Assembly: GCF_023973825.1 (NCBI RefSeq)
Contig: NC_090123.1
Location: forward strand, 130,001-194,000
Reading direction: 5' to 3'
DNA length: 64,000 nt
From: Plasmodium brasilianum
Lineage: Eukaryota; Apicomplexa; Aconoidasida; Haemosporida; Plasmodiidae
In this document: piece by piece, positions 46,849-57,400 of the stretch
Layout: every line of letters starts with the position of its first letter
Position numbering within the stretch: the first letter of the stretch is position 1
The notes under the pieces: model-generated
What the model was told of the DNA's origin: nothing
Seen by the model: only the letters and a program-made list of their open reading frames with translations
The model's database searches: none
Program-made: the position numbers and the translations under genes

Positions 46849-47812
46849 CTTTTGTATGCTACTTAATTCATGTAATTACACCAATTCCAATACTATCTAA
46901 CTTATTTGTGGATTTCTTTACTATTTATGAGATCTACATGCATGTGATTTTAATCGAGTTCACTTTTACTCAACCGTTTTTACAAATAGTAATGTACTGT
47001 TTAATATAAAAATGGACTAAAAAAATACCAACTAAATTGTTAAGCGAACAAAATTCCTGCATGTAAAATTCGTTTCTATCGCATAAAGAAATCTATAGAT
47101 ACATTAAATCCCCATATATGTACTTATTAATGTGGATTCATTATATACTCATTTTCACATATACACACCATATATAATAATATATGTATATACATATACA
47201 TAAATATGGGGATATATTTAAATCTTTAAATATAAATATGCATATTGGGGGAATTTTCCTTCCATTTCATTAAACTTATAAAACGAATAGTTACGAATAA
47301 AAATTAGGGGGGGAAATAAATTAAAAATAAAAAGGAAAATAAATAAAAAAATGGAAAGAAAAATAAGAAAAAAGAAAACTGTTTTAAAACGAAGAGTTTA
47401 TACATAAATGGAATATAATGTTGCACGAATATTTCTTTTTGTTAAAAAAAAAAAAAAAAAAAAAAATTAAAAAAACAAAATGACAATAAAATTAATAAAA
47501 ACGAAGTTCATAAAAACGAAGTTCATAAAAACGAAGTTCATAAAAATGAAGTTCATAAAAACGAAGTTCATAAAAACAAAGTTCATAAAAACAAAGTTCA
47601 TAAAAAAAGTTAATGAAAAAGTATAGCAGGAACAGCAAAAAATAGCATATTAACAAACTACGTTAAAATTGTAAAGCATAATGAAAAGAACACTATCATT
47701 TCCCCCTCCCCCCACCAAGATACATATTATATGCGCAATCACTCATAATTTAAAAACAAAAAAGAAGGTGAAACTAATATAAATAAAAAGAAAGCACTTT
47801 TAACAATTTTTA
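46849..47812. promoter_or_regulatory. Divergent intergenic region between methyltransferase and XAP5 genes
   Basis: About 960 bp. It contains poly(A) at 47443-47466, a 15-bp tandem repeat at 47496-47600, and a rare C-rich patch (CCCCCTCCCCCCACC at about 47702-47716) about 100 bp upstream of the XAP5 ATG. Both 5' UTRs and promoters should be here. Confidence 0.5.
47496..47600 (+). repeat. 15-bp tandem repeat, seven copies
   Basis: Unit taaaaacgaagttca. Copies 1-3 and 5 are identical, copy 4 has C to T, and copies 6-7 have G to A at the same base; a decayed eighth copy follows. It lies about 210 bp upstream of the XAP5 start. It would be in frame as a pentapeptide repeat, but no reading frame with a start contains it. 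Confidence 0.95.
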
Positions 47813-49357
47813 ATGAAAGTTATGAATATGAATTTTAGAAAACCCGATAATACCGCTGATTTAATTGATAGTATTATAAATAGCGAAAATGGAAAAGTTC
47901 AAAAATACGTTTTAGAAAGAAAAAGAAAAGAAAAGGAATTTCTGGAGCAGAAGGAAAACATAAAAAAGAAATCATTAATGGCTCCAAAACTAAATCAGAT
48001 GTTTGTTAAAAATAAAAATGAAGATGATAAATTAATTAGTGAAACTGTTGGTCTTAGGACCGTTCACGAGTATAAAAAAATAAAGGATGAAATTTATAGT
48101 AATAAAAAGGATACCACTTCGAATGAAAACATCAAGAGGGATATATATAGCAAACATAAACATTTTAAATTATCCTTCTTCTCTGATGATGAGGAAGAAG
48201 ATGCAGCATTAGACGAAGATGCCAATTCAAAGGTGGATGGAGAGATAGACGAAAAAACATCTCAAGGAGAAAAGTTGAAAGAACAAGAAGAAGAAGAAGA
48301 ACAAAACAACCAACCAACTTTCAATGAGTTAAATGGCACCTCTAACGATGAGGAAAACGGCAAAAATGACTGTGATAAAAATTTACAAAAAGATAATACA
48401 GAAAAAAATGATAAAGCAAAAAACGAGACAGTAACATATAGTAACAAAACGCAAACAAAATATGAAAAGAAAAACAACTTCAAAAAAATTATGAAAGATC
48501 CAACTATAAATACATCCTTTTTAAAAGATAAAGAACGAGATGAAAAAATAGAATTAAAAAAAAAAGAGTTAAGAGAATTATATTTTAAATTAGAAAACGA
48601 ACAAAAAGAAAAAGTTATAGAAATAACTTATTCCTACTATGATGGTTCTGGCCATAGAAGAAAAATTTCAGTTAAACAAAAAACAACTATAGGACAGTTT
48701 ATAAACAAATGTGTTGATAATTTAAAAAATGAGTTTATTCATTTAAGGTCTGCATCTTGTGAAACATTAATTTTTGTAAAAGAGGATATTATTCTTCCAA
48801 ATTATTTAACATTTTATGAATTAATTAAAAATAAAGCTCAAGGAAAAACAGGACCATTATTTTCTTTTGACGCAGTGGAAAATTTATCAGGAATTACGGA
48901 TATAAGAAAAGAAAAGACAGATGTAAGTAAAAAAAAATAATAATAAATAATTATAATAATATGTTCAACTCGGAAATGTTGTGAGGCTTGCGTGTTAAAA
49001 TAAAATGAGCTTATTGTATTGCAGTGTTCCGTGAAACGTACACGTACATGAAAAAAAATACATGAAAATGTTATTCTGTCCATTTATAAATATGCAAATA
49101 AATTGGTGTTCACGTACATATCTGTATAAACATGCCAATGCTTGTTTAATATAATTTCATGCACAAAATAGTTTTACAAATTAACATAATATCTATTTAT
49201 TTTATATTTTTAATTTCAGACTCACGCGGGTAAGTTAGTAGAAAAAAAGTGGTATGAAAAAAATAAGCATATATTTCCTGCCTCTAAGTGGGAAATTTAT
49301 AAGCCCTTGAAAACGTACACAACTAGCTATACAGATCTGTTTAATAATTTCATATAG
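47813..49357 (+). CDS. XAP5/FAM50 nuclear protein (two exons)
   Basis: Exon 1 is 47813-48922 and exon 2 is 49220-49357; donor GTAAGT, acceptor TTTAATTTCAG, phase 0, giving 415 residues. The XAP5 domain is unmistakable: [18 protein letters not shown], then [19 protein letters not shown] (about 48618-48675), [19 protein letters not shown] and TGPLFSFD. In exon 2 come [19 protein letters not shown] and PASKWEIY, matching the FAM50A C-terminus almost residue for residue. FAM50 proteins are spliceosome-associated nuclear factors (Arabidopsis XCT, Chlamydomonas XAP5). The N-terminal half is coiled-coil-prone and acidic ([21 protein letters not shown]). Reading exon 1 alone past the donor gives only seven extra residues before a stop, so exon 2 is easily missed. 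Confidence 0.92.
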
Positions 49358-49665
49358 AGTATCATTTTTTTTTTTTTTTTTGTAATTACTTGTCTATTAG
49401 TTATATAAATTATGCATTTCTCCTCTTTTTTTTTTTTCTTCCTCCGTTCACTTTTTTAAGTACAACATGACCAATATCTGTAATTTGACAAATTAAAAAC
49501 ATTAAGCATCATTTCATTGTTTAGTTATTAATTAAATGTACTACTTATTTTTCCAACTAAAATAAATAATTTTCGTTTCATCCTTGCATTATAGTAAAAA
49601 TGAGCAATTTGAATATATTTATGTGCGTATGTAGGTATTTACACATATAAATATATTATGATTGC
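49358..49665. other. Convergent 3' intergenic region
   Basis: 308 bp between XAP5 and the 3' end of the CRMP-like gene; poly(T) at about 49368-49382 and 49428-49438. No feature is seen. Confidence 0.55.
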
Positions 49666-49688
49666 TCAGCTGATATGCATACACATAG

Positions 49689-49737
<49 letters not shown>

Positions 49738-52700
49738 TATGTATAAATTAATACTTGGGAATAGTTGAAAAAATTCCTGATTTTTTCTGTCCACATTTTT
49801 ATCTAAACGTCTGAGCTTGTACAAAAACGTGTTAATATGTTTTTGCTCATAATTTTCATCATATATCATTTTGTTTTTATCAACTTCATTTATTTTATAT
49901 TTTTCTCTAATTCGGTTAGCAATGCATTCTCTGATGTAAACCTAAAAAATGGTAAAATTTGTAATCCCATATAAAACGAGTTTTAACATTTTTTTGATGC
50001 TATAAATGTGGTTTTTAAATAATAGTTCAGTTTGATTTAGTGCATAATTAAAAAAAATTTAGCGCTTATTAAAAACGCTTTCCTACACATTTTTAAAGTT
50101 TTATGTAGTATACAAAATTACGCTAGCTTTTTTGTAGAAGTTATAAAAGTACAGTAACATATTAGAAGCAATTAAAAAAATGAAACGAAGAATACTATTT
50201 AATAAAAAACGTGTATTAAGTTGTATCTTGTTTAATTGTGGCTATCGCATTTGCTTTCACCATTATAATTATCGTTAATTTTAATTTTTATTTTTTTTTG
50301 CTGTCACTAGTCTTGTTTCTTTATAGTTTCAATTATCGTCCTGCTTCTTACTATTTTTTTCTTTTTTACTTACATCTTTAAAGCATCTAAGATTTCTAAC
50401 AATGTCTGTGAACACAGATATCATTTCTGATCTAAATAAGAAATAATTTCCTTTGAAGACTTGTTTGTAAATACATATCGCTTTTGTTATGAACCTATCA
50501 ATCGCTGTTTTCTGAATTTCAATATAACCTAAAAAATAAATATATGTTGAAATAAAAGTAGCGATCCTTTTTTCTTATCGCTTTGCAAATATAGTACATA
50601 TATGTAAGTATATATATGTATATATGTACATATGCATATACACATATACCCATACACACACATATGCATGCAAACACAATATGAGTGTAAGTTTTCTTTG
50701 CATTCTTTTTAGCCTAAACCATTCTCAAATAAAAAGTTGTATATTTTGACGTGGGGATTATTTGTTCTTAAACGAATTATATGATTTATATTTTTCGTAA
50801 TAAATAATAACTGAATAATCGTTTCTGCAATGAATGGGGATATTAAAACACACGAATGATAGATGTAGCCTATGTCCTTCTTTGATATAGCTCTACGAGG
50901 TTTCTTCGAAAGAAAAAAAAAAAAAAAAAAACATAAAAAGATAAGTGTATCATTTAGGTCATGCTTTTTTGTTACATTTGTTCGAATATATACCATTTGT
51001 TATTTACGTATTTTTTTTTTTTTTTTTTTTTTTCTTTTGTTCTCTGTCATTCTTACACACCATTGTTACAACTTCGTAATTTTTCAAAAAGACCTCATCG
51101 ATGTGCCTTTTCGAAAAATCTGTCGTACCCTCATCAAAATGGAACAAATTTACGTTCATTTTATTTTTCAAATAATAATAAAAATAGAAATTAACGGTTA
51201 ATGAATTATCCATATTTTCTCTATTTTCTGTAGTAGAACCGTCTTTTTTTATCCTCACATATTTTGCATAAAAGCTAAAATAAGAAAATACATCTCTCAA
51301 CATGAAATATAAATAATAGAGTAATATAAATGTATAAATAAACAAGGTAGAGAAAGAAAGAATTATCCTTAACACAATATGATACGTTATTATTCTTAAT
51401 TGTTCTAACTGTATACTTAAAAAAAATAAAAACATGAAAAAAAAACTCTCCAATTTGATATTATAATTCTTCACTTTAATATGAGGATTAACGAACATAG
51501 ATAAACAAATAAAAAAAAGAAAGAAGAAAGACAAAAAAATAAGGAAACTTAAATGATCAGGTAGTCGCATTATACATAAAAACAAAATATTGATTAACAA
51601 TATTTTAAGTATATAATAATAATATTTGTTTTGTTTACATAAAAATGTATAAAACCCATACATATATTTATATTTATAATTTCTTTTTAAAGAACGTGGT
51701 GTTCTAAAAATGGATATAAAAATTATTAAGTAAGATAAAAAACAAAAACAAGAAATGATTGGTAGACCCATTAATTTAGTAACTTTTAAATGTAATTCAT
51801 CATAACACACTGTTGACGTATCATAATAAGATATATTATAATTAAATAAACCAATACATATATAAGAGGAAAGAAAAATAAACATTATAGAAGAGTTACC
51901 AATATATAAAGTAATATGTATATATTGATAATAATATATTTGAAGAGATGTTTTGAAAAAGTCTATAACATCACTATTATAAAAAAAAATTGCATTTACA
52001 TATTTGTGAAAAGTATAATTAGGTAGAAATAATGGATAGATATATTCATCCTTAAAATTTTCAAGTATATACTTTTTGATTCTCTTTATTTTGTTATTAT
52101 TTAAGGATTCACTTTTATTTCCCCTTTCCTCTAATATCATATTTTTTGCTCCTTTTCTCAAGTACAAAAATATAAAATTAAACACTAGGGTAAAACAAGT
52201 AAACAAAAATACTATCCACACGAAAACAAGTATTTGTAACATGTATATTTTGGAACGATTACTATAAAAATGAAAACAGTCTAATTTAATAAAGTGTAAG
52301 AAATTTAAATGAACGATTTTAATTAAATCATAAAAAGCATTATGCAAATAAATATTCAAAAAATAATGAGCTTTTAAGTTCCCCTTATGTAGGTATAATC
52401 CCCCTTTGTTCTCTTTTTCGTATAAAGTATAATTCTCCCTCTCATTTTCTGTTAAATCATTTGAAAAACTTAGCAACAAAATGAGAGATAAATAAAACAT
52501 AAATTCACGAAAATAATGCAAAAAATATATTGTTCCCTTTTCATAAATGTCAAAATGATAAAAGTAAAGACTAATATTTATGCATTTAAATAACACCATG
52601 AAAAAAATTAAAGATAGGATACAATAAATCATAGTAATGAATATAATAAATATAATATGATAACATTTCTTACATTTAGCATATTTTACATATATATTTT

Positions 52701-53247
52701 TGTAATAATTTTTTATACAATTATTACATATAAAACCTTCATTCTTTTCTGCACATTTTCCACAAGTATCTAAACAAACATAGGGTCTTTTGCAATAAAT
52801 ATACATGTTATTCATAAATGGGTAAATGTTCTTTTTCTTTTGTTTTACAGAACATCTATCAAAATTTTTAAAGGATATTTCATTTTTATGTTTAAAAAAT
52901 GATTCTAAATTATCTACATGCAATTCATTTAAGTTCTTTTTACAATAGAAATGGTTGTTTATATAAGAGCACAAGTCGCACCTATTACCTACGTAATCTA
53001 AATAGTAATTATTATCACATGTGCAGTCATAAATAAATTTGGATGTTCTTTTTTTATTAAAACTAGACGGGGGACAACTAAAACAACTCTCCGAATTCCT
53101 ATGACTTGAATAGCTGTCTTCTTCACATACATAACATTTATTATTCTTAAAATATTCACCATAATTGCAAAAATTAAATGAACTTGACACAAATACTGGC
53201 AAACAGCTTATTATAGCATAAGAGAAAAATGCATACCATATACTCAT
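49666..53247 (-). CDS. Cys-rich multi-pass membrane protein, CRMP-like, with spliced cytoplasmic tail
   Basis: Begins with a signal peptide (MSIWYAFFSYAIISCLPVFV). A Cys-rich ectodomain (residues about 25-195) has ephrin-receptor/GCC2-GCC3-like spacing: CYVCEEDSYSSHRNSESCF, FSCPPSSF, CTCDNNYYLD and CGKCAEKNEGFICNNC. About eight or nine membrane helices follow from residue about 200 (FIIFITMIYCILSLIFFMVL onward). Plasmodium cysteine repeat modular proteins (PCRMPs) have this order but are much longer. The main frame would end in poly-Lys at 51004, only 8 bp before another ATG on the same strand, so I infer one gene with introns. Exons: 53247-51057 (donor GTAAGA), 50890 or 50903-50720, 50528-50374, 49941-49666. 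Phases fit for 51057/50890, 50720/50528 and 50374/49941. The tail is about 210 residues, helical and charged. The very C-terminus, through a (TA)n run, is uncertain. Confidence 0.65.
49692..49732. repeat. (TA)n microsatellite, about 20 units
   Basis: Uninterrupted TA dinucleotide run. On the minus strand it would encode an Ile-Tyr run at the extreme C-terminus of the CRMP-like gene as drawn, which makes that C-terminus doubtful. Confidence 0.95.
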
Positions 53248-53760
53248 TGTACAAATTAACTGCAGTTATATATAGTTTTCATAAATTTTGAAAAAGTGAA
53301 ATTATTTAAAAATAGGCTAAAAGTAAATGTAGAAAAAAAAGGCATAAATTTTGTACCATACTATGTAATAATTAAGAATTCTTTTTCTTTGAGTACAAAA
53401 ATATATTGTACTTTTTTTTTTTTTTTTTCAAATATAAATAATTATGTTCCCAAAAGTGTTATAATACTCAAATACACACTTTAAAAAATAAAAATATGTT
53501 CTTCCTTTTTTTTTCTCCTCCTTTTCACTATTAAACACCATTAATTTAAAAAATAATTTTTCTTTTTTCCTCCCCCCCCACTTTAATTTTTATATTTATT
53601 ATTTCTGCTGTTTCGGATAGAATTATAAAAATAGCTTTAAATAAAAACGCTGTTAATTTTTTCCCCTTCATTTATCTTATTATTTCTTCGTTTATCTTTC
53701 ACTTGTACTTAATTTATTTGCACCCTTACTCAAAGGACAAATGGGAACACTGTCAAGTTT
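53248..53760. other. Intergenic region upstream of the CRMP-like gene
   Basis: About 510 bp between two minus-strand genes, AT-rich with poly(T) at 53411-53429 and a C run (CCTCCCCCCCCAC, about 53569-53581). It should hold the CRMP-like promoter. No gene is seen. Confidence 0.5.
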
Positions 53761-54348
53761 TTAAGCGTTTAATTCTTTATAATCAAAGCCCAAATGAACT
53801 ATATTAAAGAAGGAAAAAAAAAAGAAAACCACTACCCAACAATTCTCACAAAAAAAAATTACGAATTACCTTTTTTCTTAGCTAAGACTCCTAGTCTCAT
53901 TAAATTGTAGATACTTAATGCGCTAAAATTATCTTCAAGCATATTTAAATGAGAAAAAGTACATATATATATATATATGTATATAAGTACCTATACACGT
54001 TTGTATATATGTGTATAGGTTCGTACCACTTGCAAGCATACTATTTATATAGATTTGCCTCTGCCTTTGTTGCATTGAATGCCAAAAAAAATAGCCCATG
54101 AGGTAAATAATATATCTTATAATCCTTTCAATCTTCGTACATTGCAACGTGAAAAAAAAATTAAATGTAGAAAATATTAAAATTAAATGAAAATAAAAAA
54201 AGATATAAATAAAGCAAAACATATTTAGCATATTGGGATTCTTCTTTTTTAACTTCATTCTTTTCGTAATTACGAATTCTCCCTGTTTTTTTAAAGAATA
54301 AAAAAATATTAACTCATGTTTGTCCTTGTGTATAACTTTTTTATGCAT
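53761..54348 (-). CDS. Small three-exon protein of unknown function
   Basis: Exons are 54348-54027, 53932-53870 and 53798-53761. Donors are GTACGA and GTAATT, acceptors CTTGAAG and AATATAG, phases 1/1 and 1/1 exactly fitting, giving 140 residues. The end reads SMLASDNFSALSIYNLMRLG then VLAKKKVHLGFDYKELNA and looks like conserved coding sequence. Before it lies a helical stretch KIERIIRYIIYLMGYFFWHS, then MQQRQRQIYIN, and earlier a possible membrane segment rich in Phe/Ile. That hydrophobic piece (about 54130-54230) might instead be an intron, using GTAATT at 54274 and a GAAG acceptor, which keeps phase 0 and would give about 93 residues. Family not recognised; a small membrane or mitochondrial protein is possible. 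It shares an 86-bp head-to-head spacer with the next gene. Confidence 0.6.
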
Positions 54349-54434
54349 TTCTCTATAAAAGGAATTCCCTCATTATTAAACATGAGAAAAGTAACACCCA
54401 ACTACTATTTTATAATTAATTTTTCATCTGAAAA
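54349..54434. promoter_or_regulatory. Very short divergent promoter/5' region between two start codons
   Basis: Only 86 bp separate the ATG of the minus-strand small gene (54348) from the ATG of the plus-strand 1530-residue gene (54435). It contains TATAAAAGG at 54355-54363 and A/T-rich sequence. Overlapping 5' UTRs or a shared promoter are inferred, if both starts are right. Confidence 0.5.
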
Positions 54435-57400
54435 ATGATGCAGAAAGCTCCAAAAACATTACGCATTGATTTTTATTACATAATAATTAACTGTAAATTC
54501 AAAAAACAATGGCACGAAAGTATTTTTAAAAAAGAATATCTGCATCAATTATCAAAAATTAATCACTCCTTTGTACATAAGAGCAAGTACATTAACAAGA
54601 ATATATACAATATGAAATGCATAGAATTATACAGATATAGTTGTTTGTTAGAGAAGCAAAGTGTGAACAATGTAGCTATTTATAAACAGATTAATAGGAG
54701 AGTAGAAATGATATACAAATTTCTTAATCCGTCAAAAATTGTATTATTAATTAAATTATATTTAGAAAACGCCAATTTAAATTTATATCATAGTACATTT
54801 AACTGTCTTTTAGAAGAAGCAATAAAAAAGTTAAACGAATTTAACCTTGAAGAAATTGTTAAGTTATATAATATAATTAGCAATGTAGAAAACAATCAAA
54901 ATGTTGTTTATTTATTTAAATATTTTAACAACCACTTAATTAATTATTACACATTTATTGATGTAAAATCTTTTTCAGTCCTATTAAATTCTCACGCAAA
55001 ATTAAAAATTAAAGATATGAAACTAATAAATAAATTTTTACATATCATAATGCAAAATAAATTACCTTTTGATGTTATAACTTATTCTATTTTTTTTAAT
55101 TCCTTTTATAAACTAAGGATAGTAGATAACGAATTTGTTACCATAATAGTTAGACAATTCTTAAACGAAATAGATGAGTCGAAAGAAAAAGAAGACTCAG
55201 TTCGTATCGAAAAGTTTGATCAGAACATAGTTCATAATGACAAAAAAAAAACAATAAGAAACATATTTGTCAGTTATTCTCCATACCATATTTGTAACAT
55301 ATTGCTGTATTTCACCATTTATAATATTAACAATATAGCTAATTTAAATGATTTAAAAGAATTTAAAAATGATTTAAATTTAAGTGATAATGTCTACATA
55401 AATTTCTTAATAGACCTATTAATTAAAAAAAAAAATTTATTAAAATGTGAGGAAATTTTAACCTTATGCCAAGTTTTCAAGTCTTTGAAAATAAAAAATA
55501 ACATATTAGTTAACCATATAGAGAACTTATTACTAAATTATTTCATATATGTGAAGGACCAAAAAAATATAAATTATAACAATAATAACCAAAATGTTAC
55601 AAATTCAACTGATTTTATTCCATTCACTGATAATGCTCTTGTAAAAATTTTATTTGACATGTGCACTTTTTATAATGATATAAATATATACAACTATAGC
55701 ATACAATATTTTCGCTGGAAAAAGGTAGATTTTTATGCCTCTTCATTATTACTATACATATATTCAGAAATAAATCTGTTAGATTATCAAATGATCACTA
55801 TATTAATTCATGTTATAAATAAAAATTATTTACTCAATTTTCAAGTAGAAAACATTTTCCCCATAATTAGATCTTTCTATAAAATCTGCCTCAACAATCA
55901 GCATTATTTTGAAAGTACAAATAAAAGCCAAAATTTTGCTAACAACATGCAGAATTGTTCTGAAACAACTAGACATTCATGTAATTCACAACCAACGCTG
56001 CAAATAGTTCATTCATTATCCTCCGATACCTATAACTCTATTACTCAAGATAGGAAACTAAGTAGTACATGTAAAATACCCCAAAACGAAATGTATAATA
56101 AAATTAATGATAATGCTAAGGCAATAGCACTGTCAGCTAACGATAATCCTATCAAAACTTCAACACAAATAGGATATATATTTTGCAAAATTGAAAACTT
56201 ATGTGATAACATCTTTTCTAAGTTAAAAAAAGAATTATTAGAAAAAAAAATACATATCAGTAGATCAAATATAAGTCTCCTATGTAAAATTTTGTTCTAC
56301 TCCACCTTTCTGAGAAGATTTGCTTTTCTTAACAATGTAATTAATTTATTTATAGACAAAAAAGATGAACTTGAGAGTTTTAAAAATATCTTAAATATTC
56401 TGTACGCTTATTGTTACATTAAAAATAATATATACAGTTACGATATAAACAAAATAAATCTTATCAAAGTTAACGAAAAGAGCATAATAAAACAGCATAC
56501 AAATGACAGGGTATTAGAAAATTATAATTTTATTATAAATAAATTGAATCATAACAACGAATTAACAAATATGATTTCTTTTCTATTCATTCAATGTAAA
56601 TTAAATGATTATCGTTTCGTAAATGAAGAGAGCATAACTACATGGCTCAAGTTCTCTTTTTTAAATATACATCTGTTATCACTCTTACTTAATAGTCTCA
56701 TATCAAAAGAATTAAATATAATTACTAACTTTACAGCTAATGATAGGACTGAAATTTTGTTAGAGACAATAGGTAATAAAAAAAAAGGTAACGATATCAA
56801 AAATAGTCACATTATTGTAAAGAATGTCTATAAATTGCATTTAATGAAATTGTATAATCTAATTCTTGTACAAATAAATAAGCTTATTTTAAAGTGCCAA
56901 AATGTTTATGATATAACAAGAATTTTTAATTCATCCTTTATTTTTTTAAGTTATTTTGGAAAATTAAAAAACGAGCAGAAGTTAAATGGCGAAGATTTAC
57001 AAGTCCAAACAAGTATATATAATATCCTGAGAAAAATAGAAAAAAATGTAATACAAAATTATCTTTTATATAATAAGGAATACATAATATTGCTATCAGC
57101 CATTTGTATATATAGTAATAATTATTCGTACATACCTTTCGCATTCTTTTTTCAATATTTCCATTTATTTGCTTTTAAAGAAATTATTTCATATTTAATA
57201 TTGTTAAGCAATGATGAAGAGATTAAGTACATCTCTAATTCTATTTTTTCCCTAATAAATTATAAGAGCACAGAAAGTATCGAGTGCAACAAAAAGGAAG
57301 ACATTGAAAAGTTTTATTTTTTTCATGTGTCCAAAATTGTAAGAAGTATTAGCACTAACAGGAATAACGATACAAAGGATATAAATAACCACAATAATGA

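Noticed and set aside
49666..50996. Independent small gene resembling a mitochondrial LYR-motif protein (IYKQVFK ... IRECIANRIREKYK)
   Set aside because: Its putative ATG lies 8 bp after the stop of the membrane-protein frame on the same strand; LYR spacing is poor; best read as the spliced tail of that gene.
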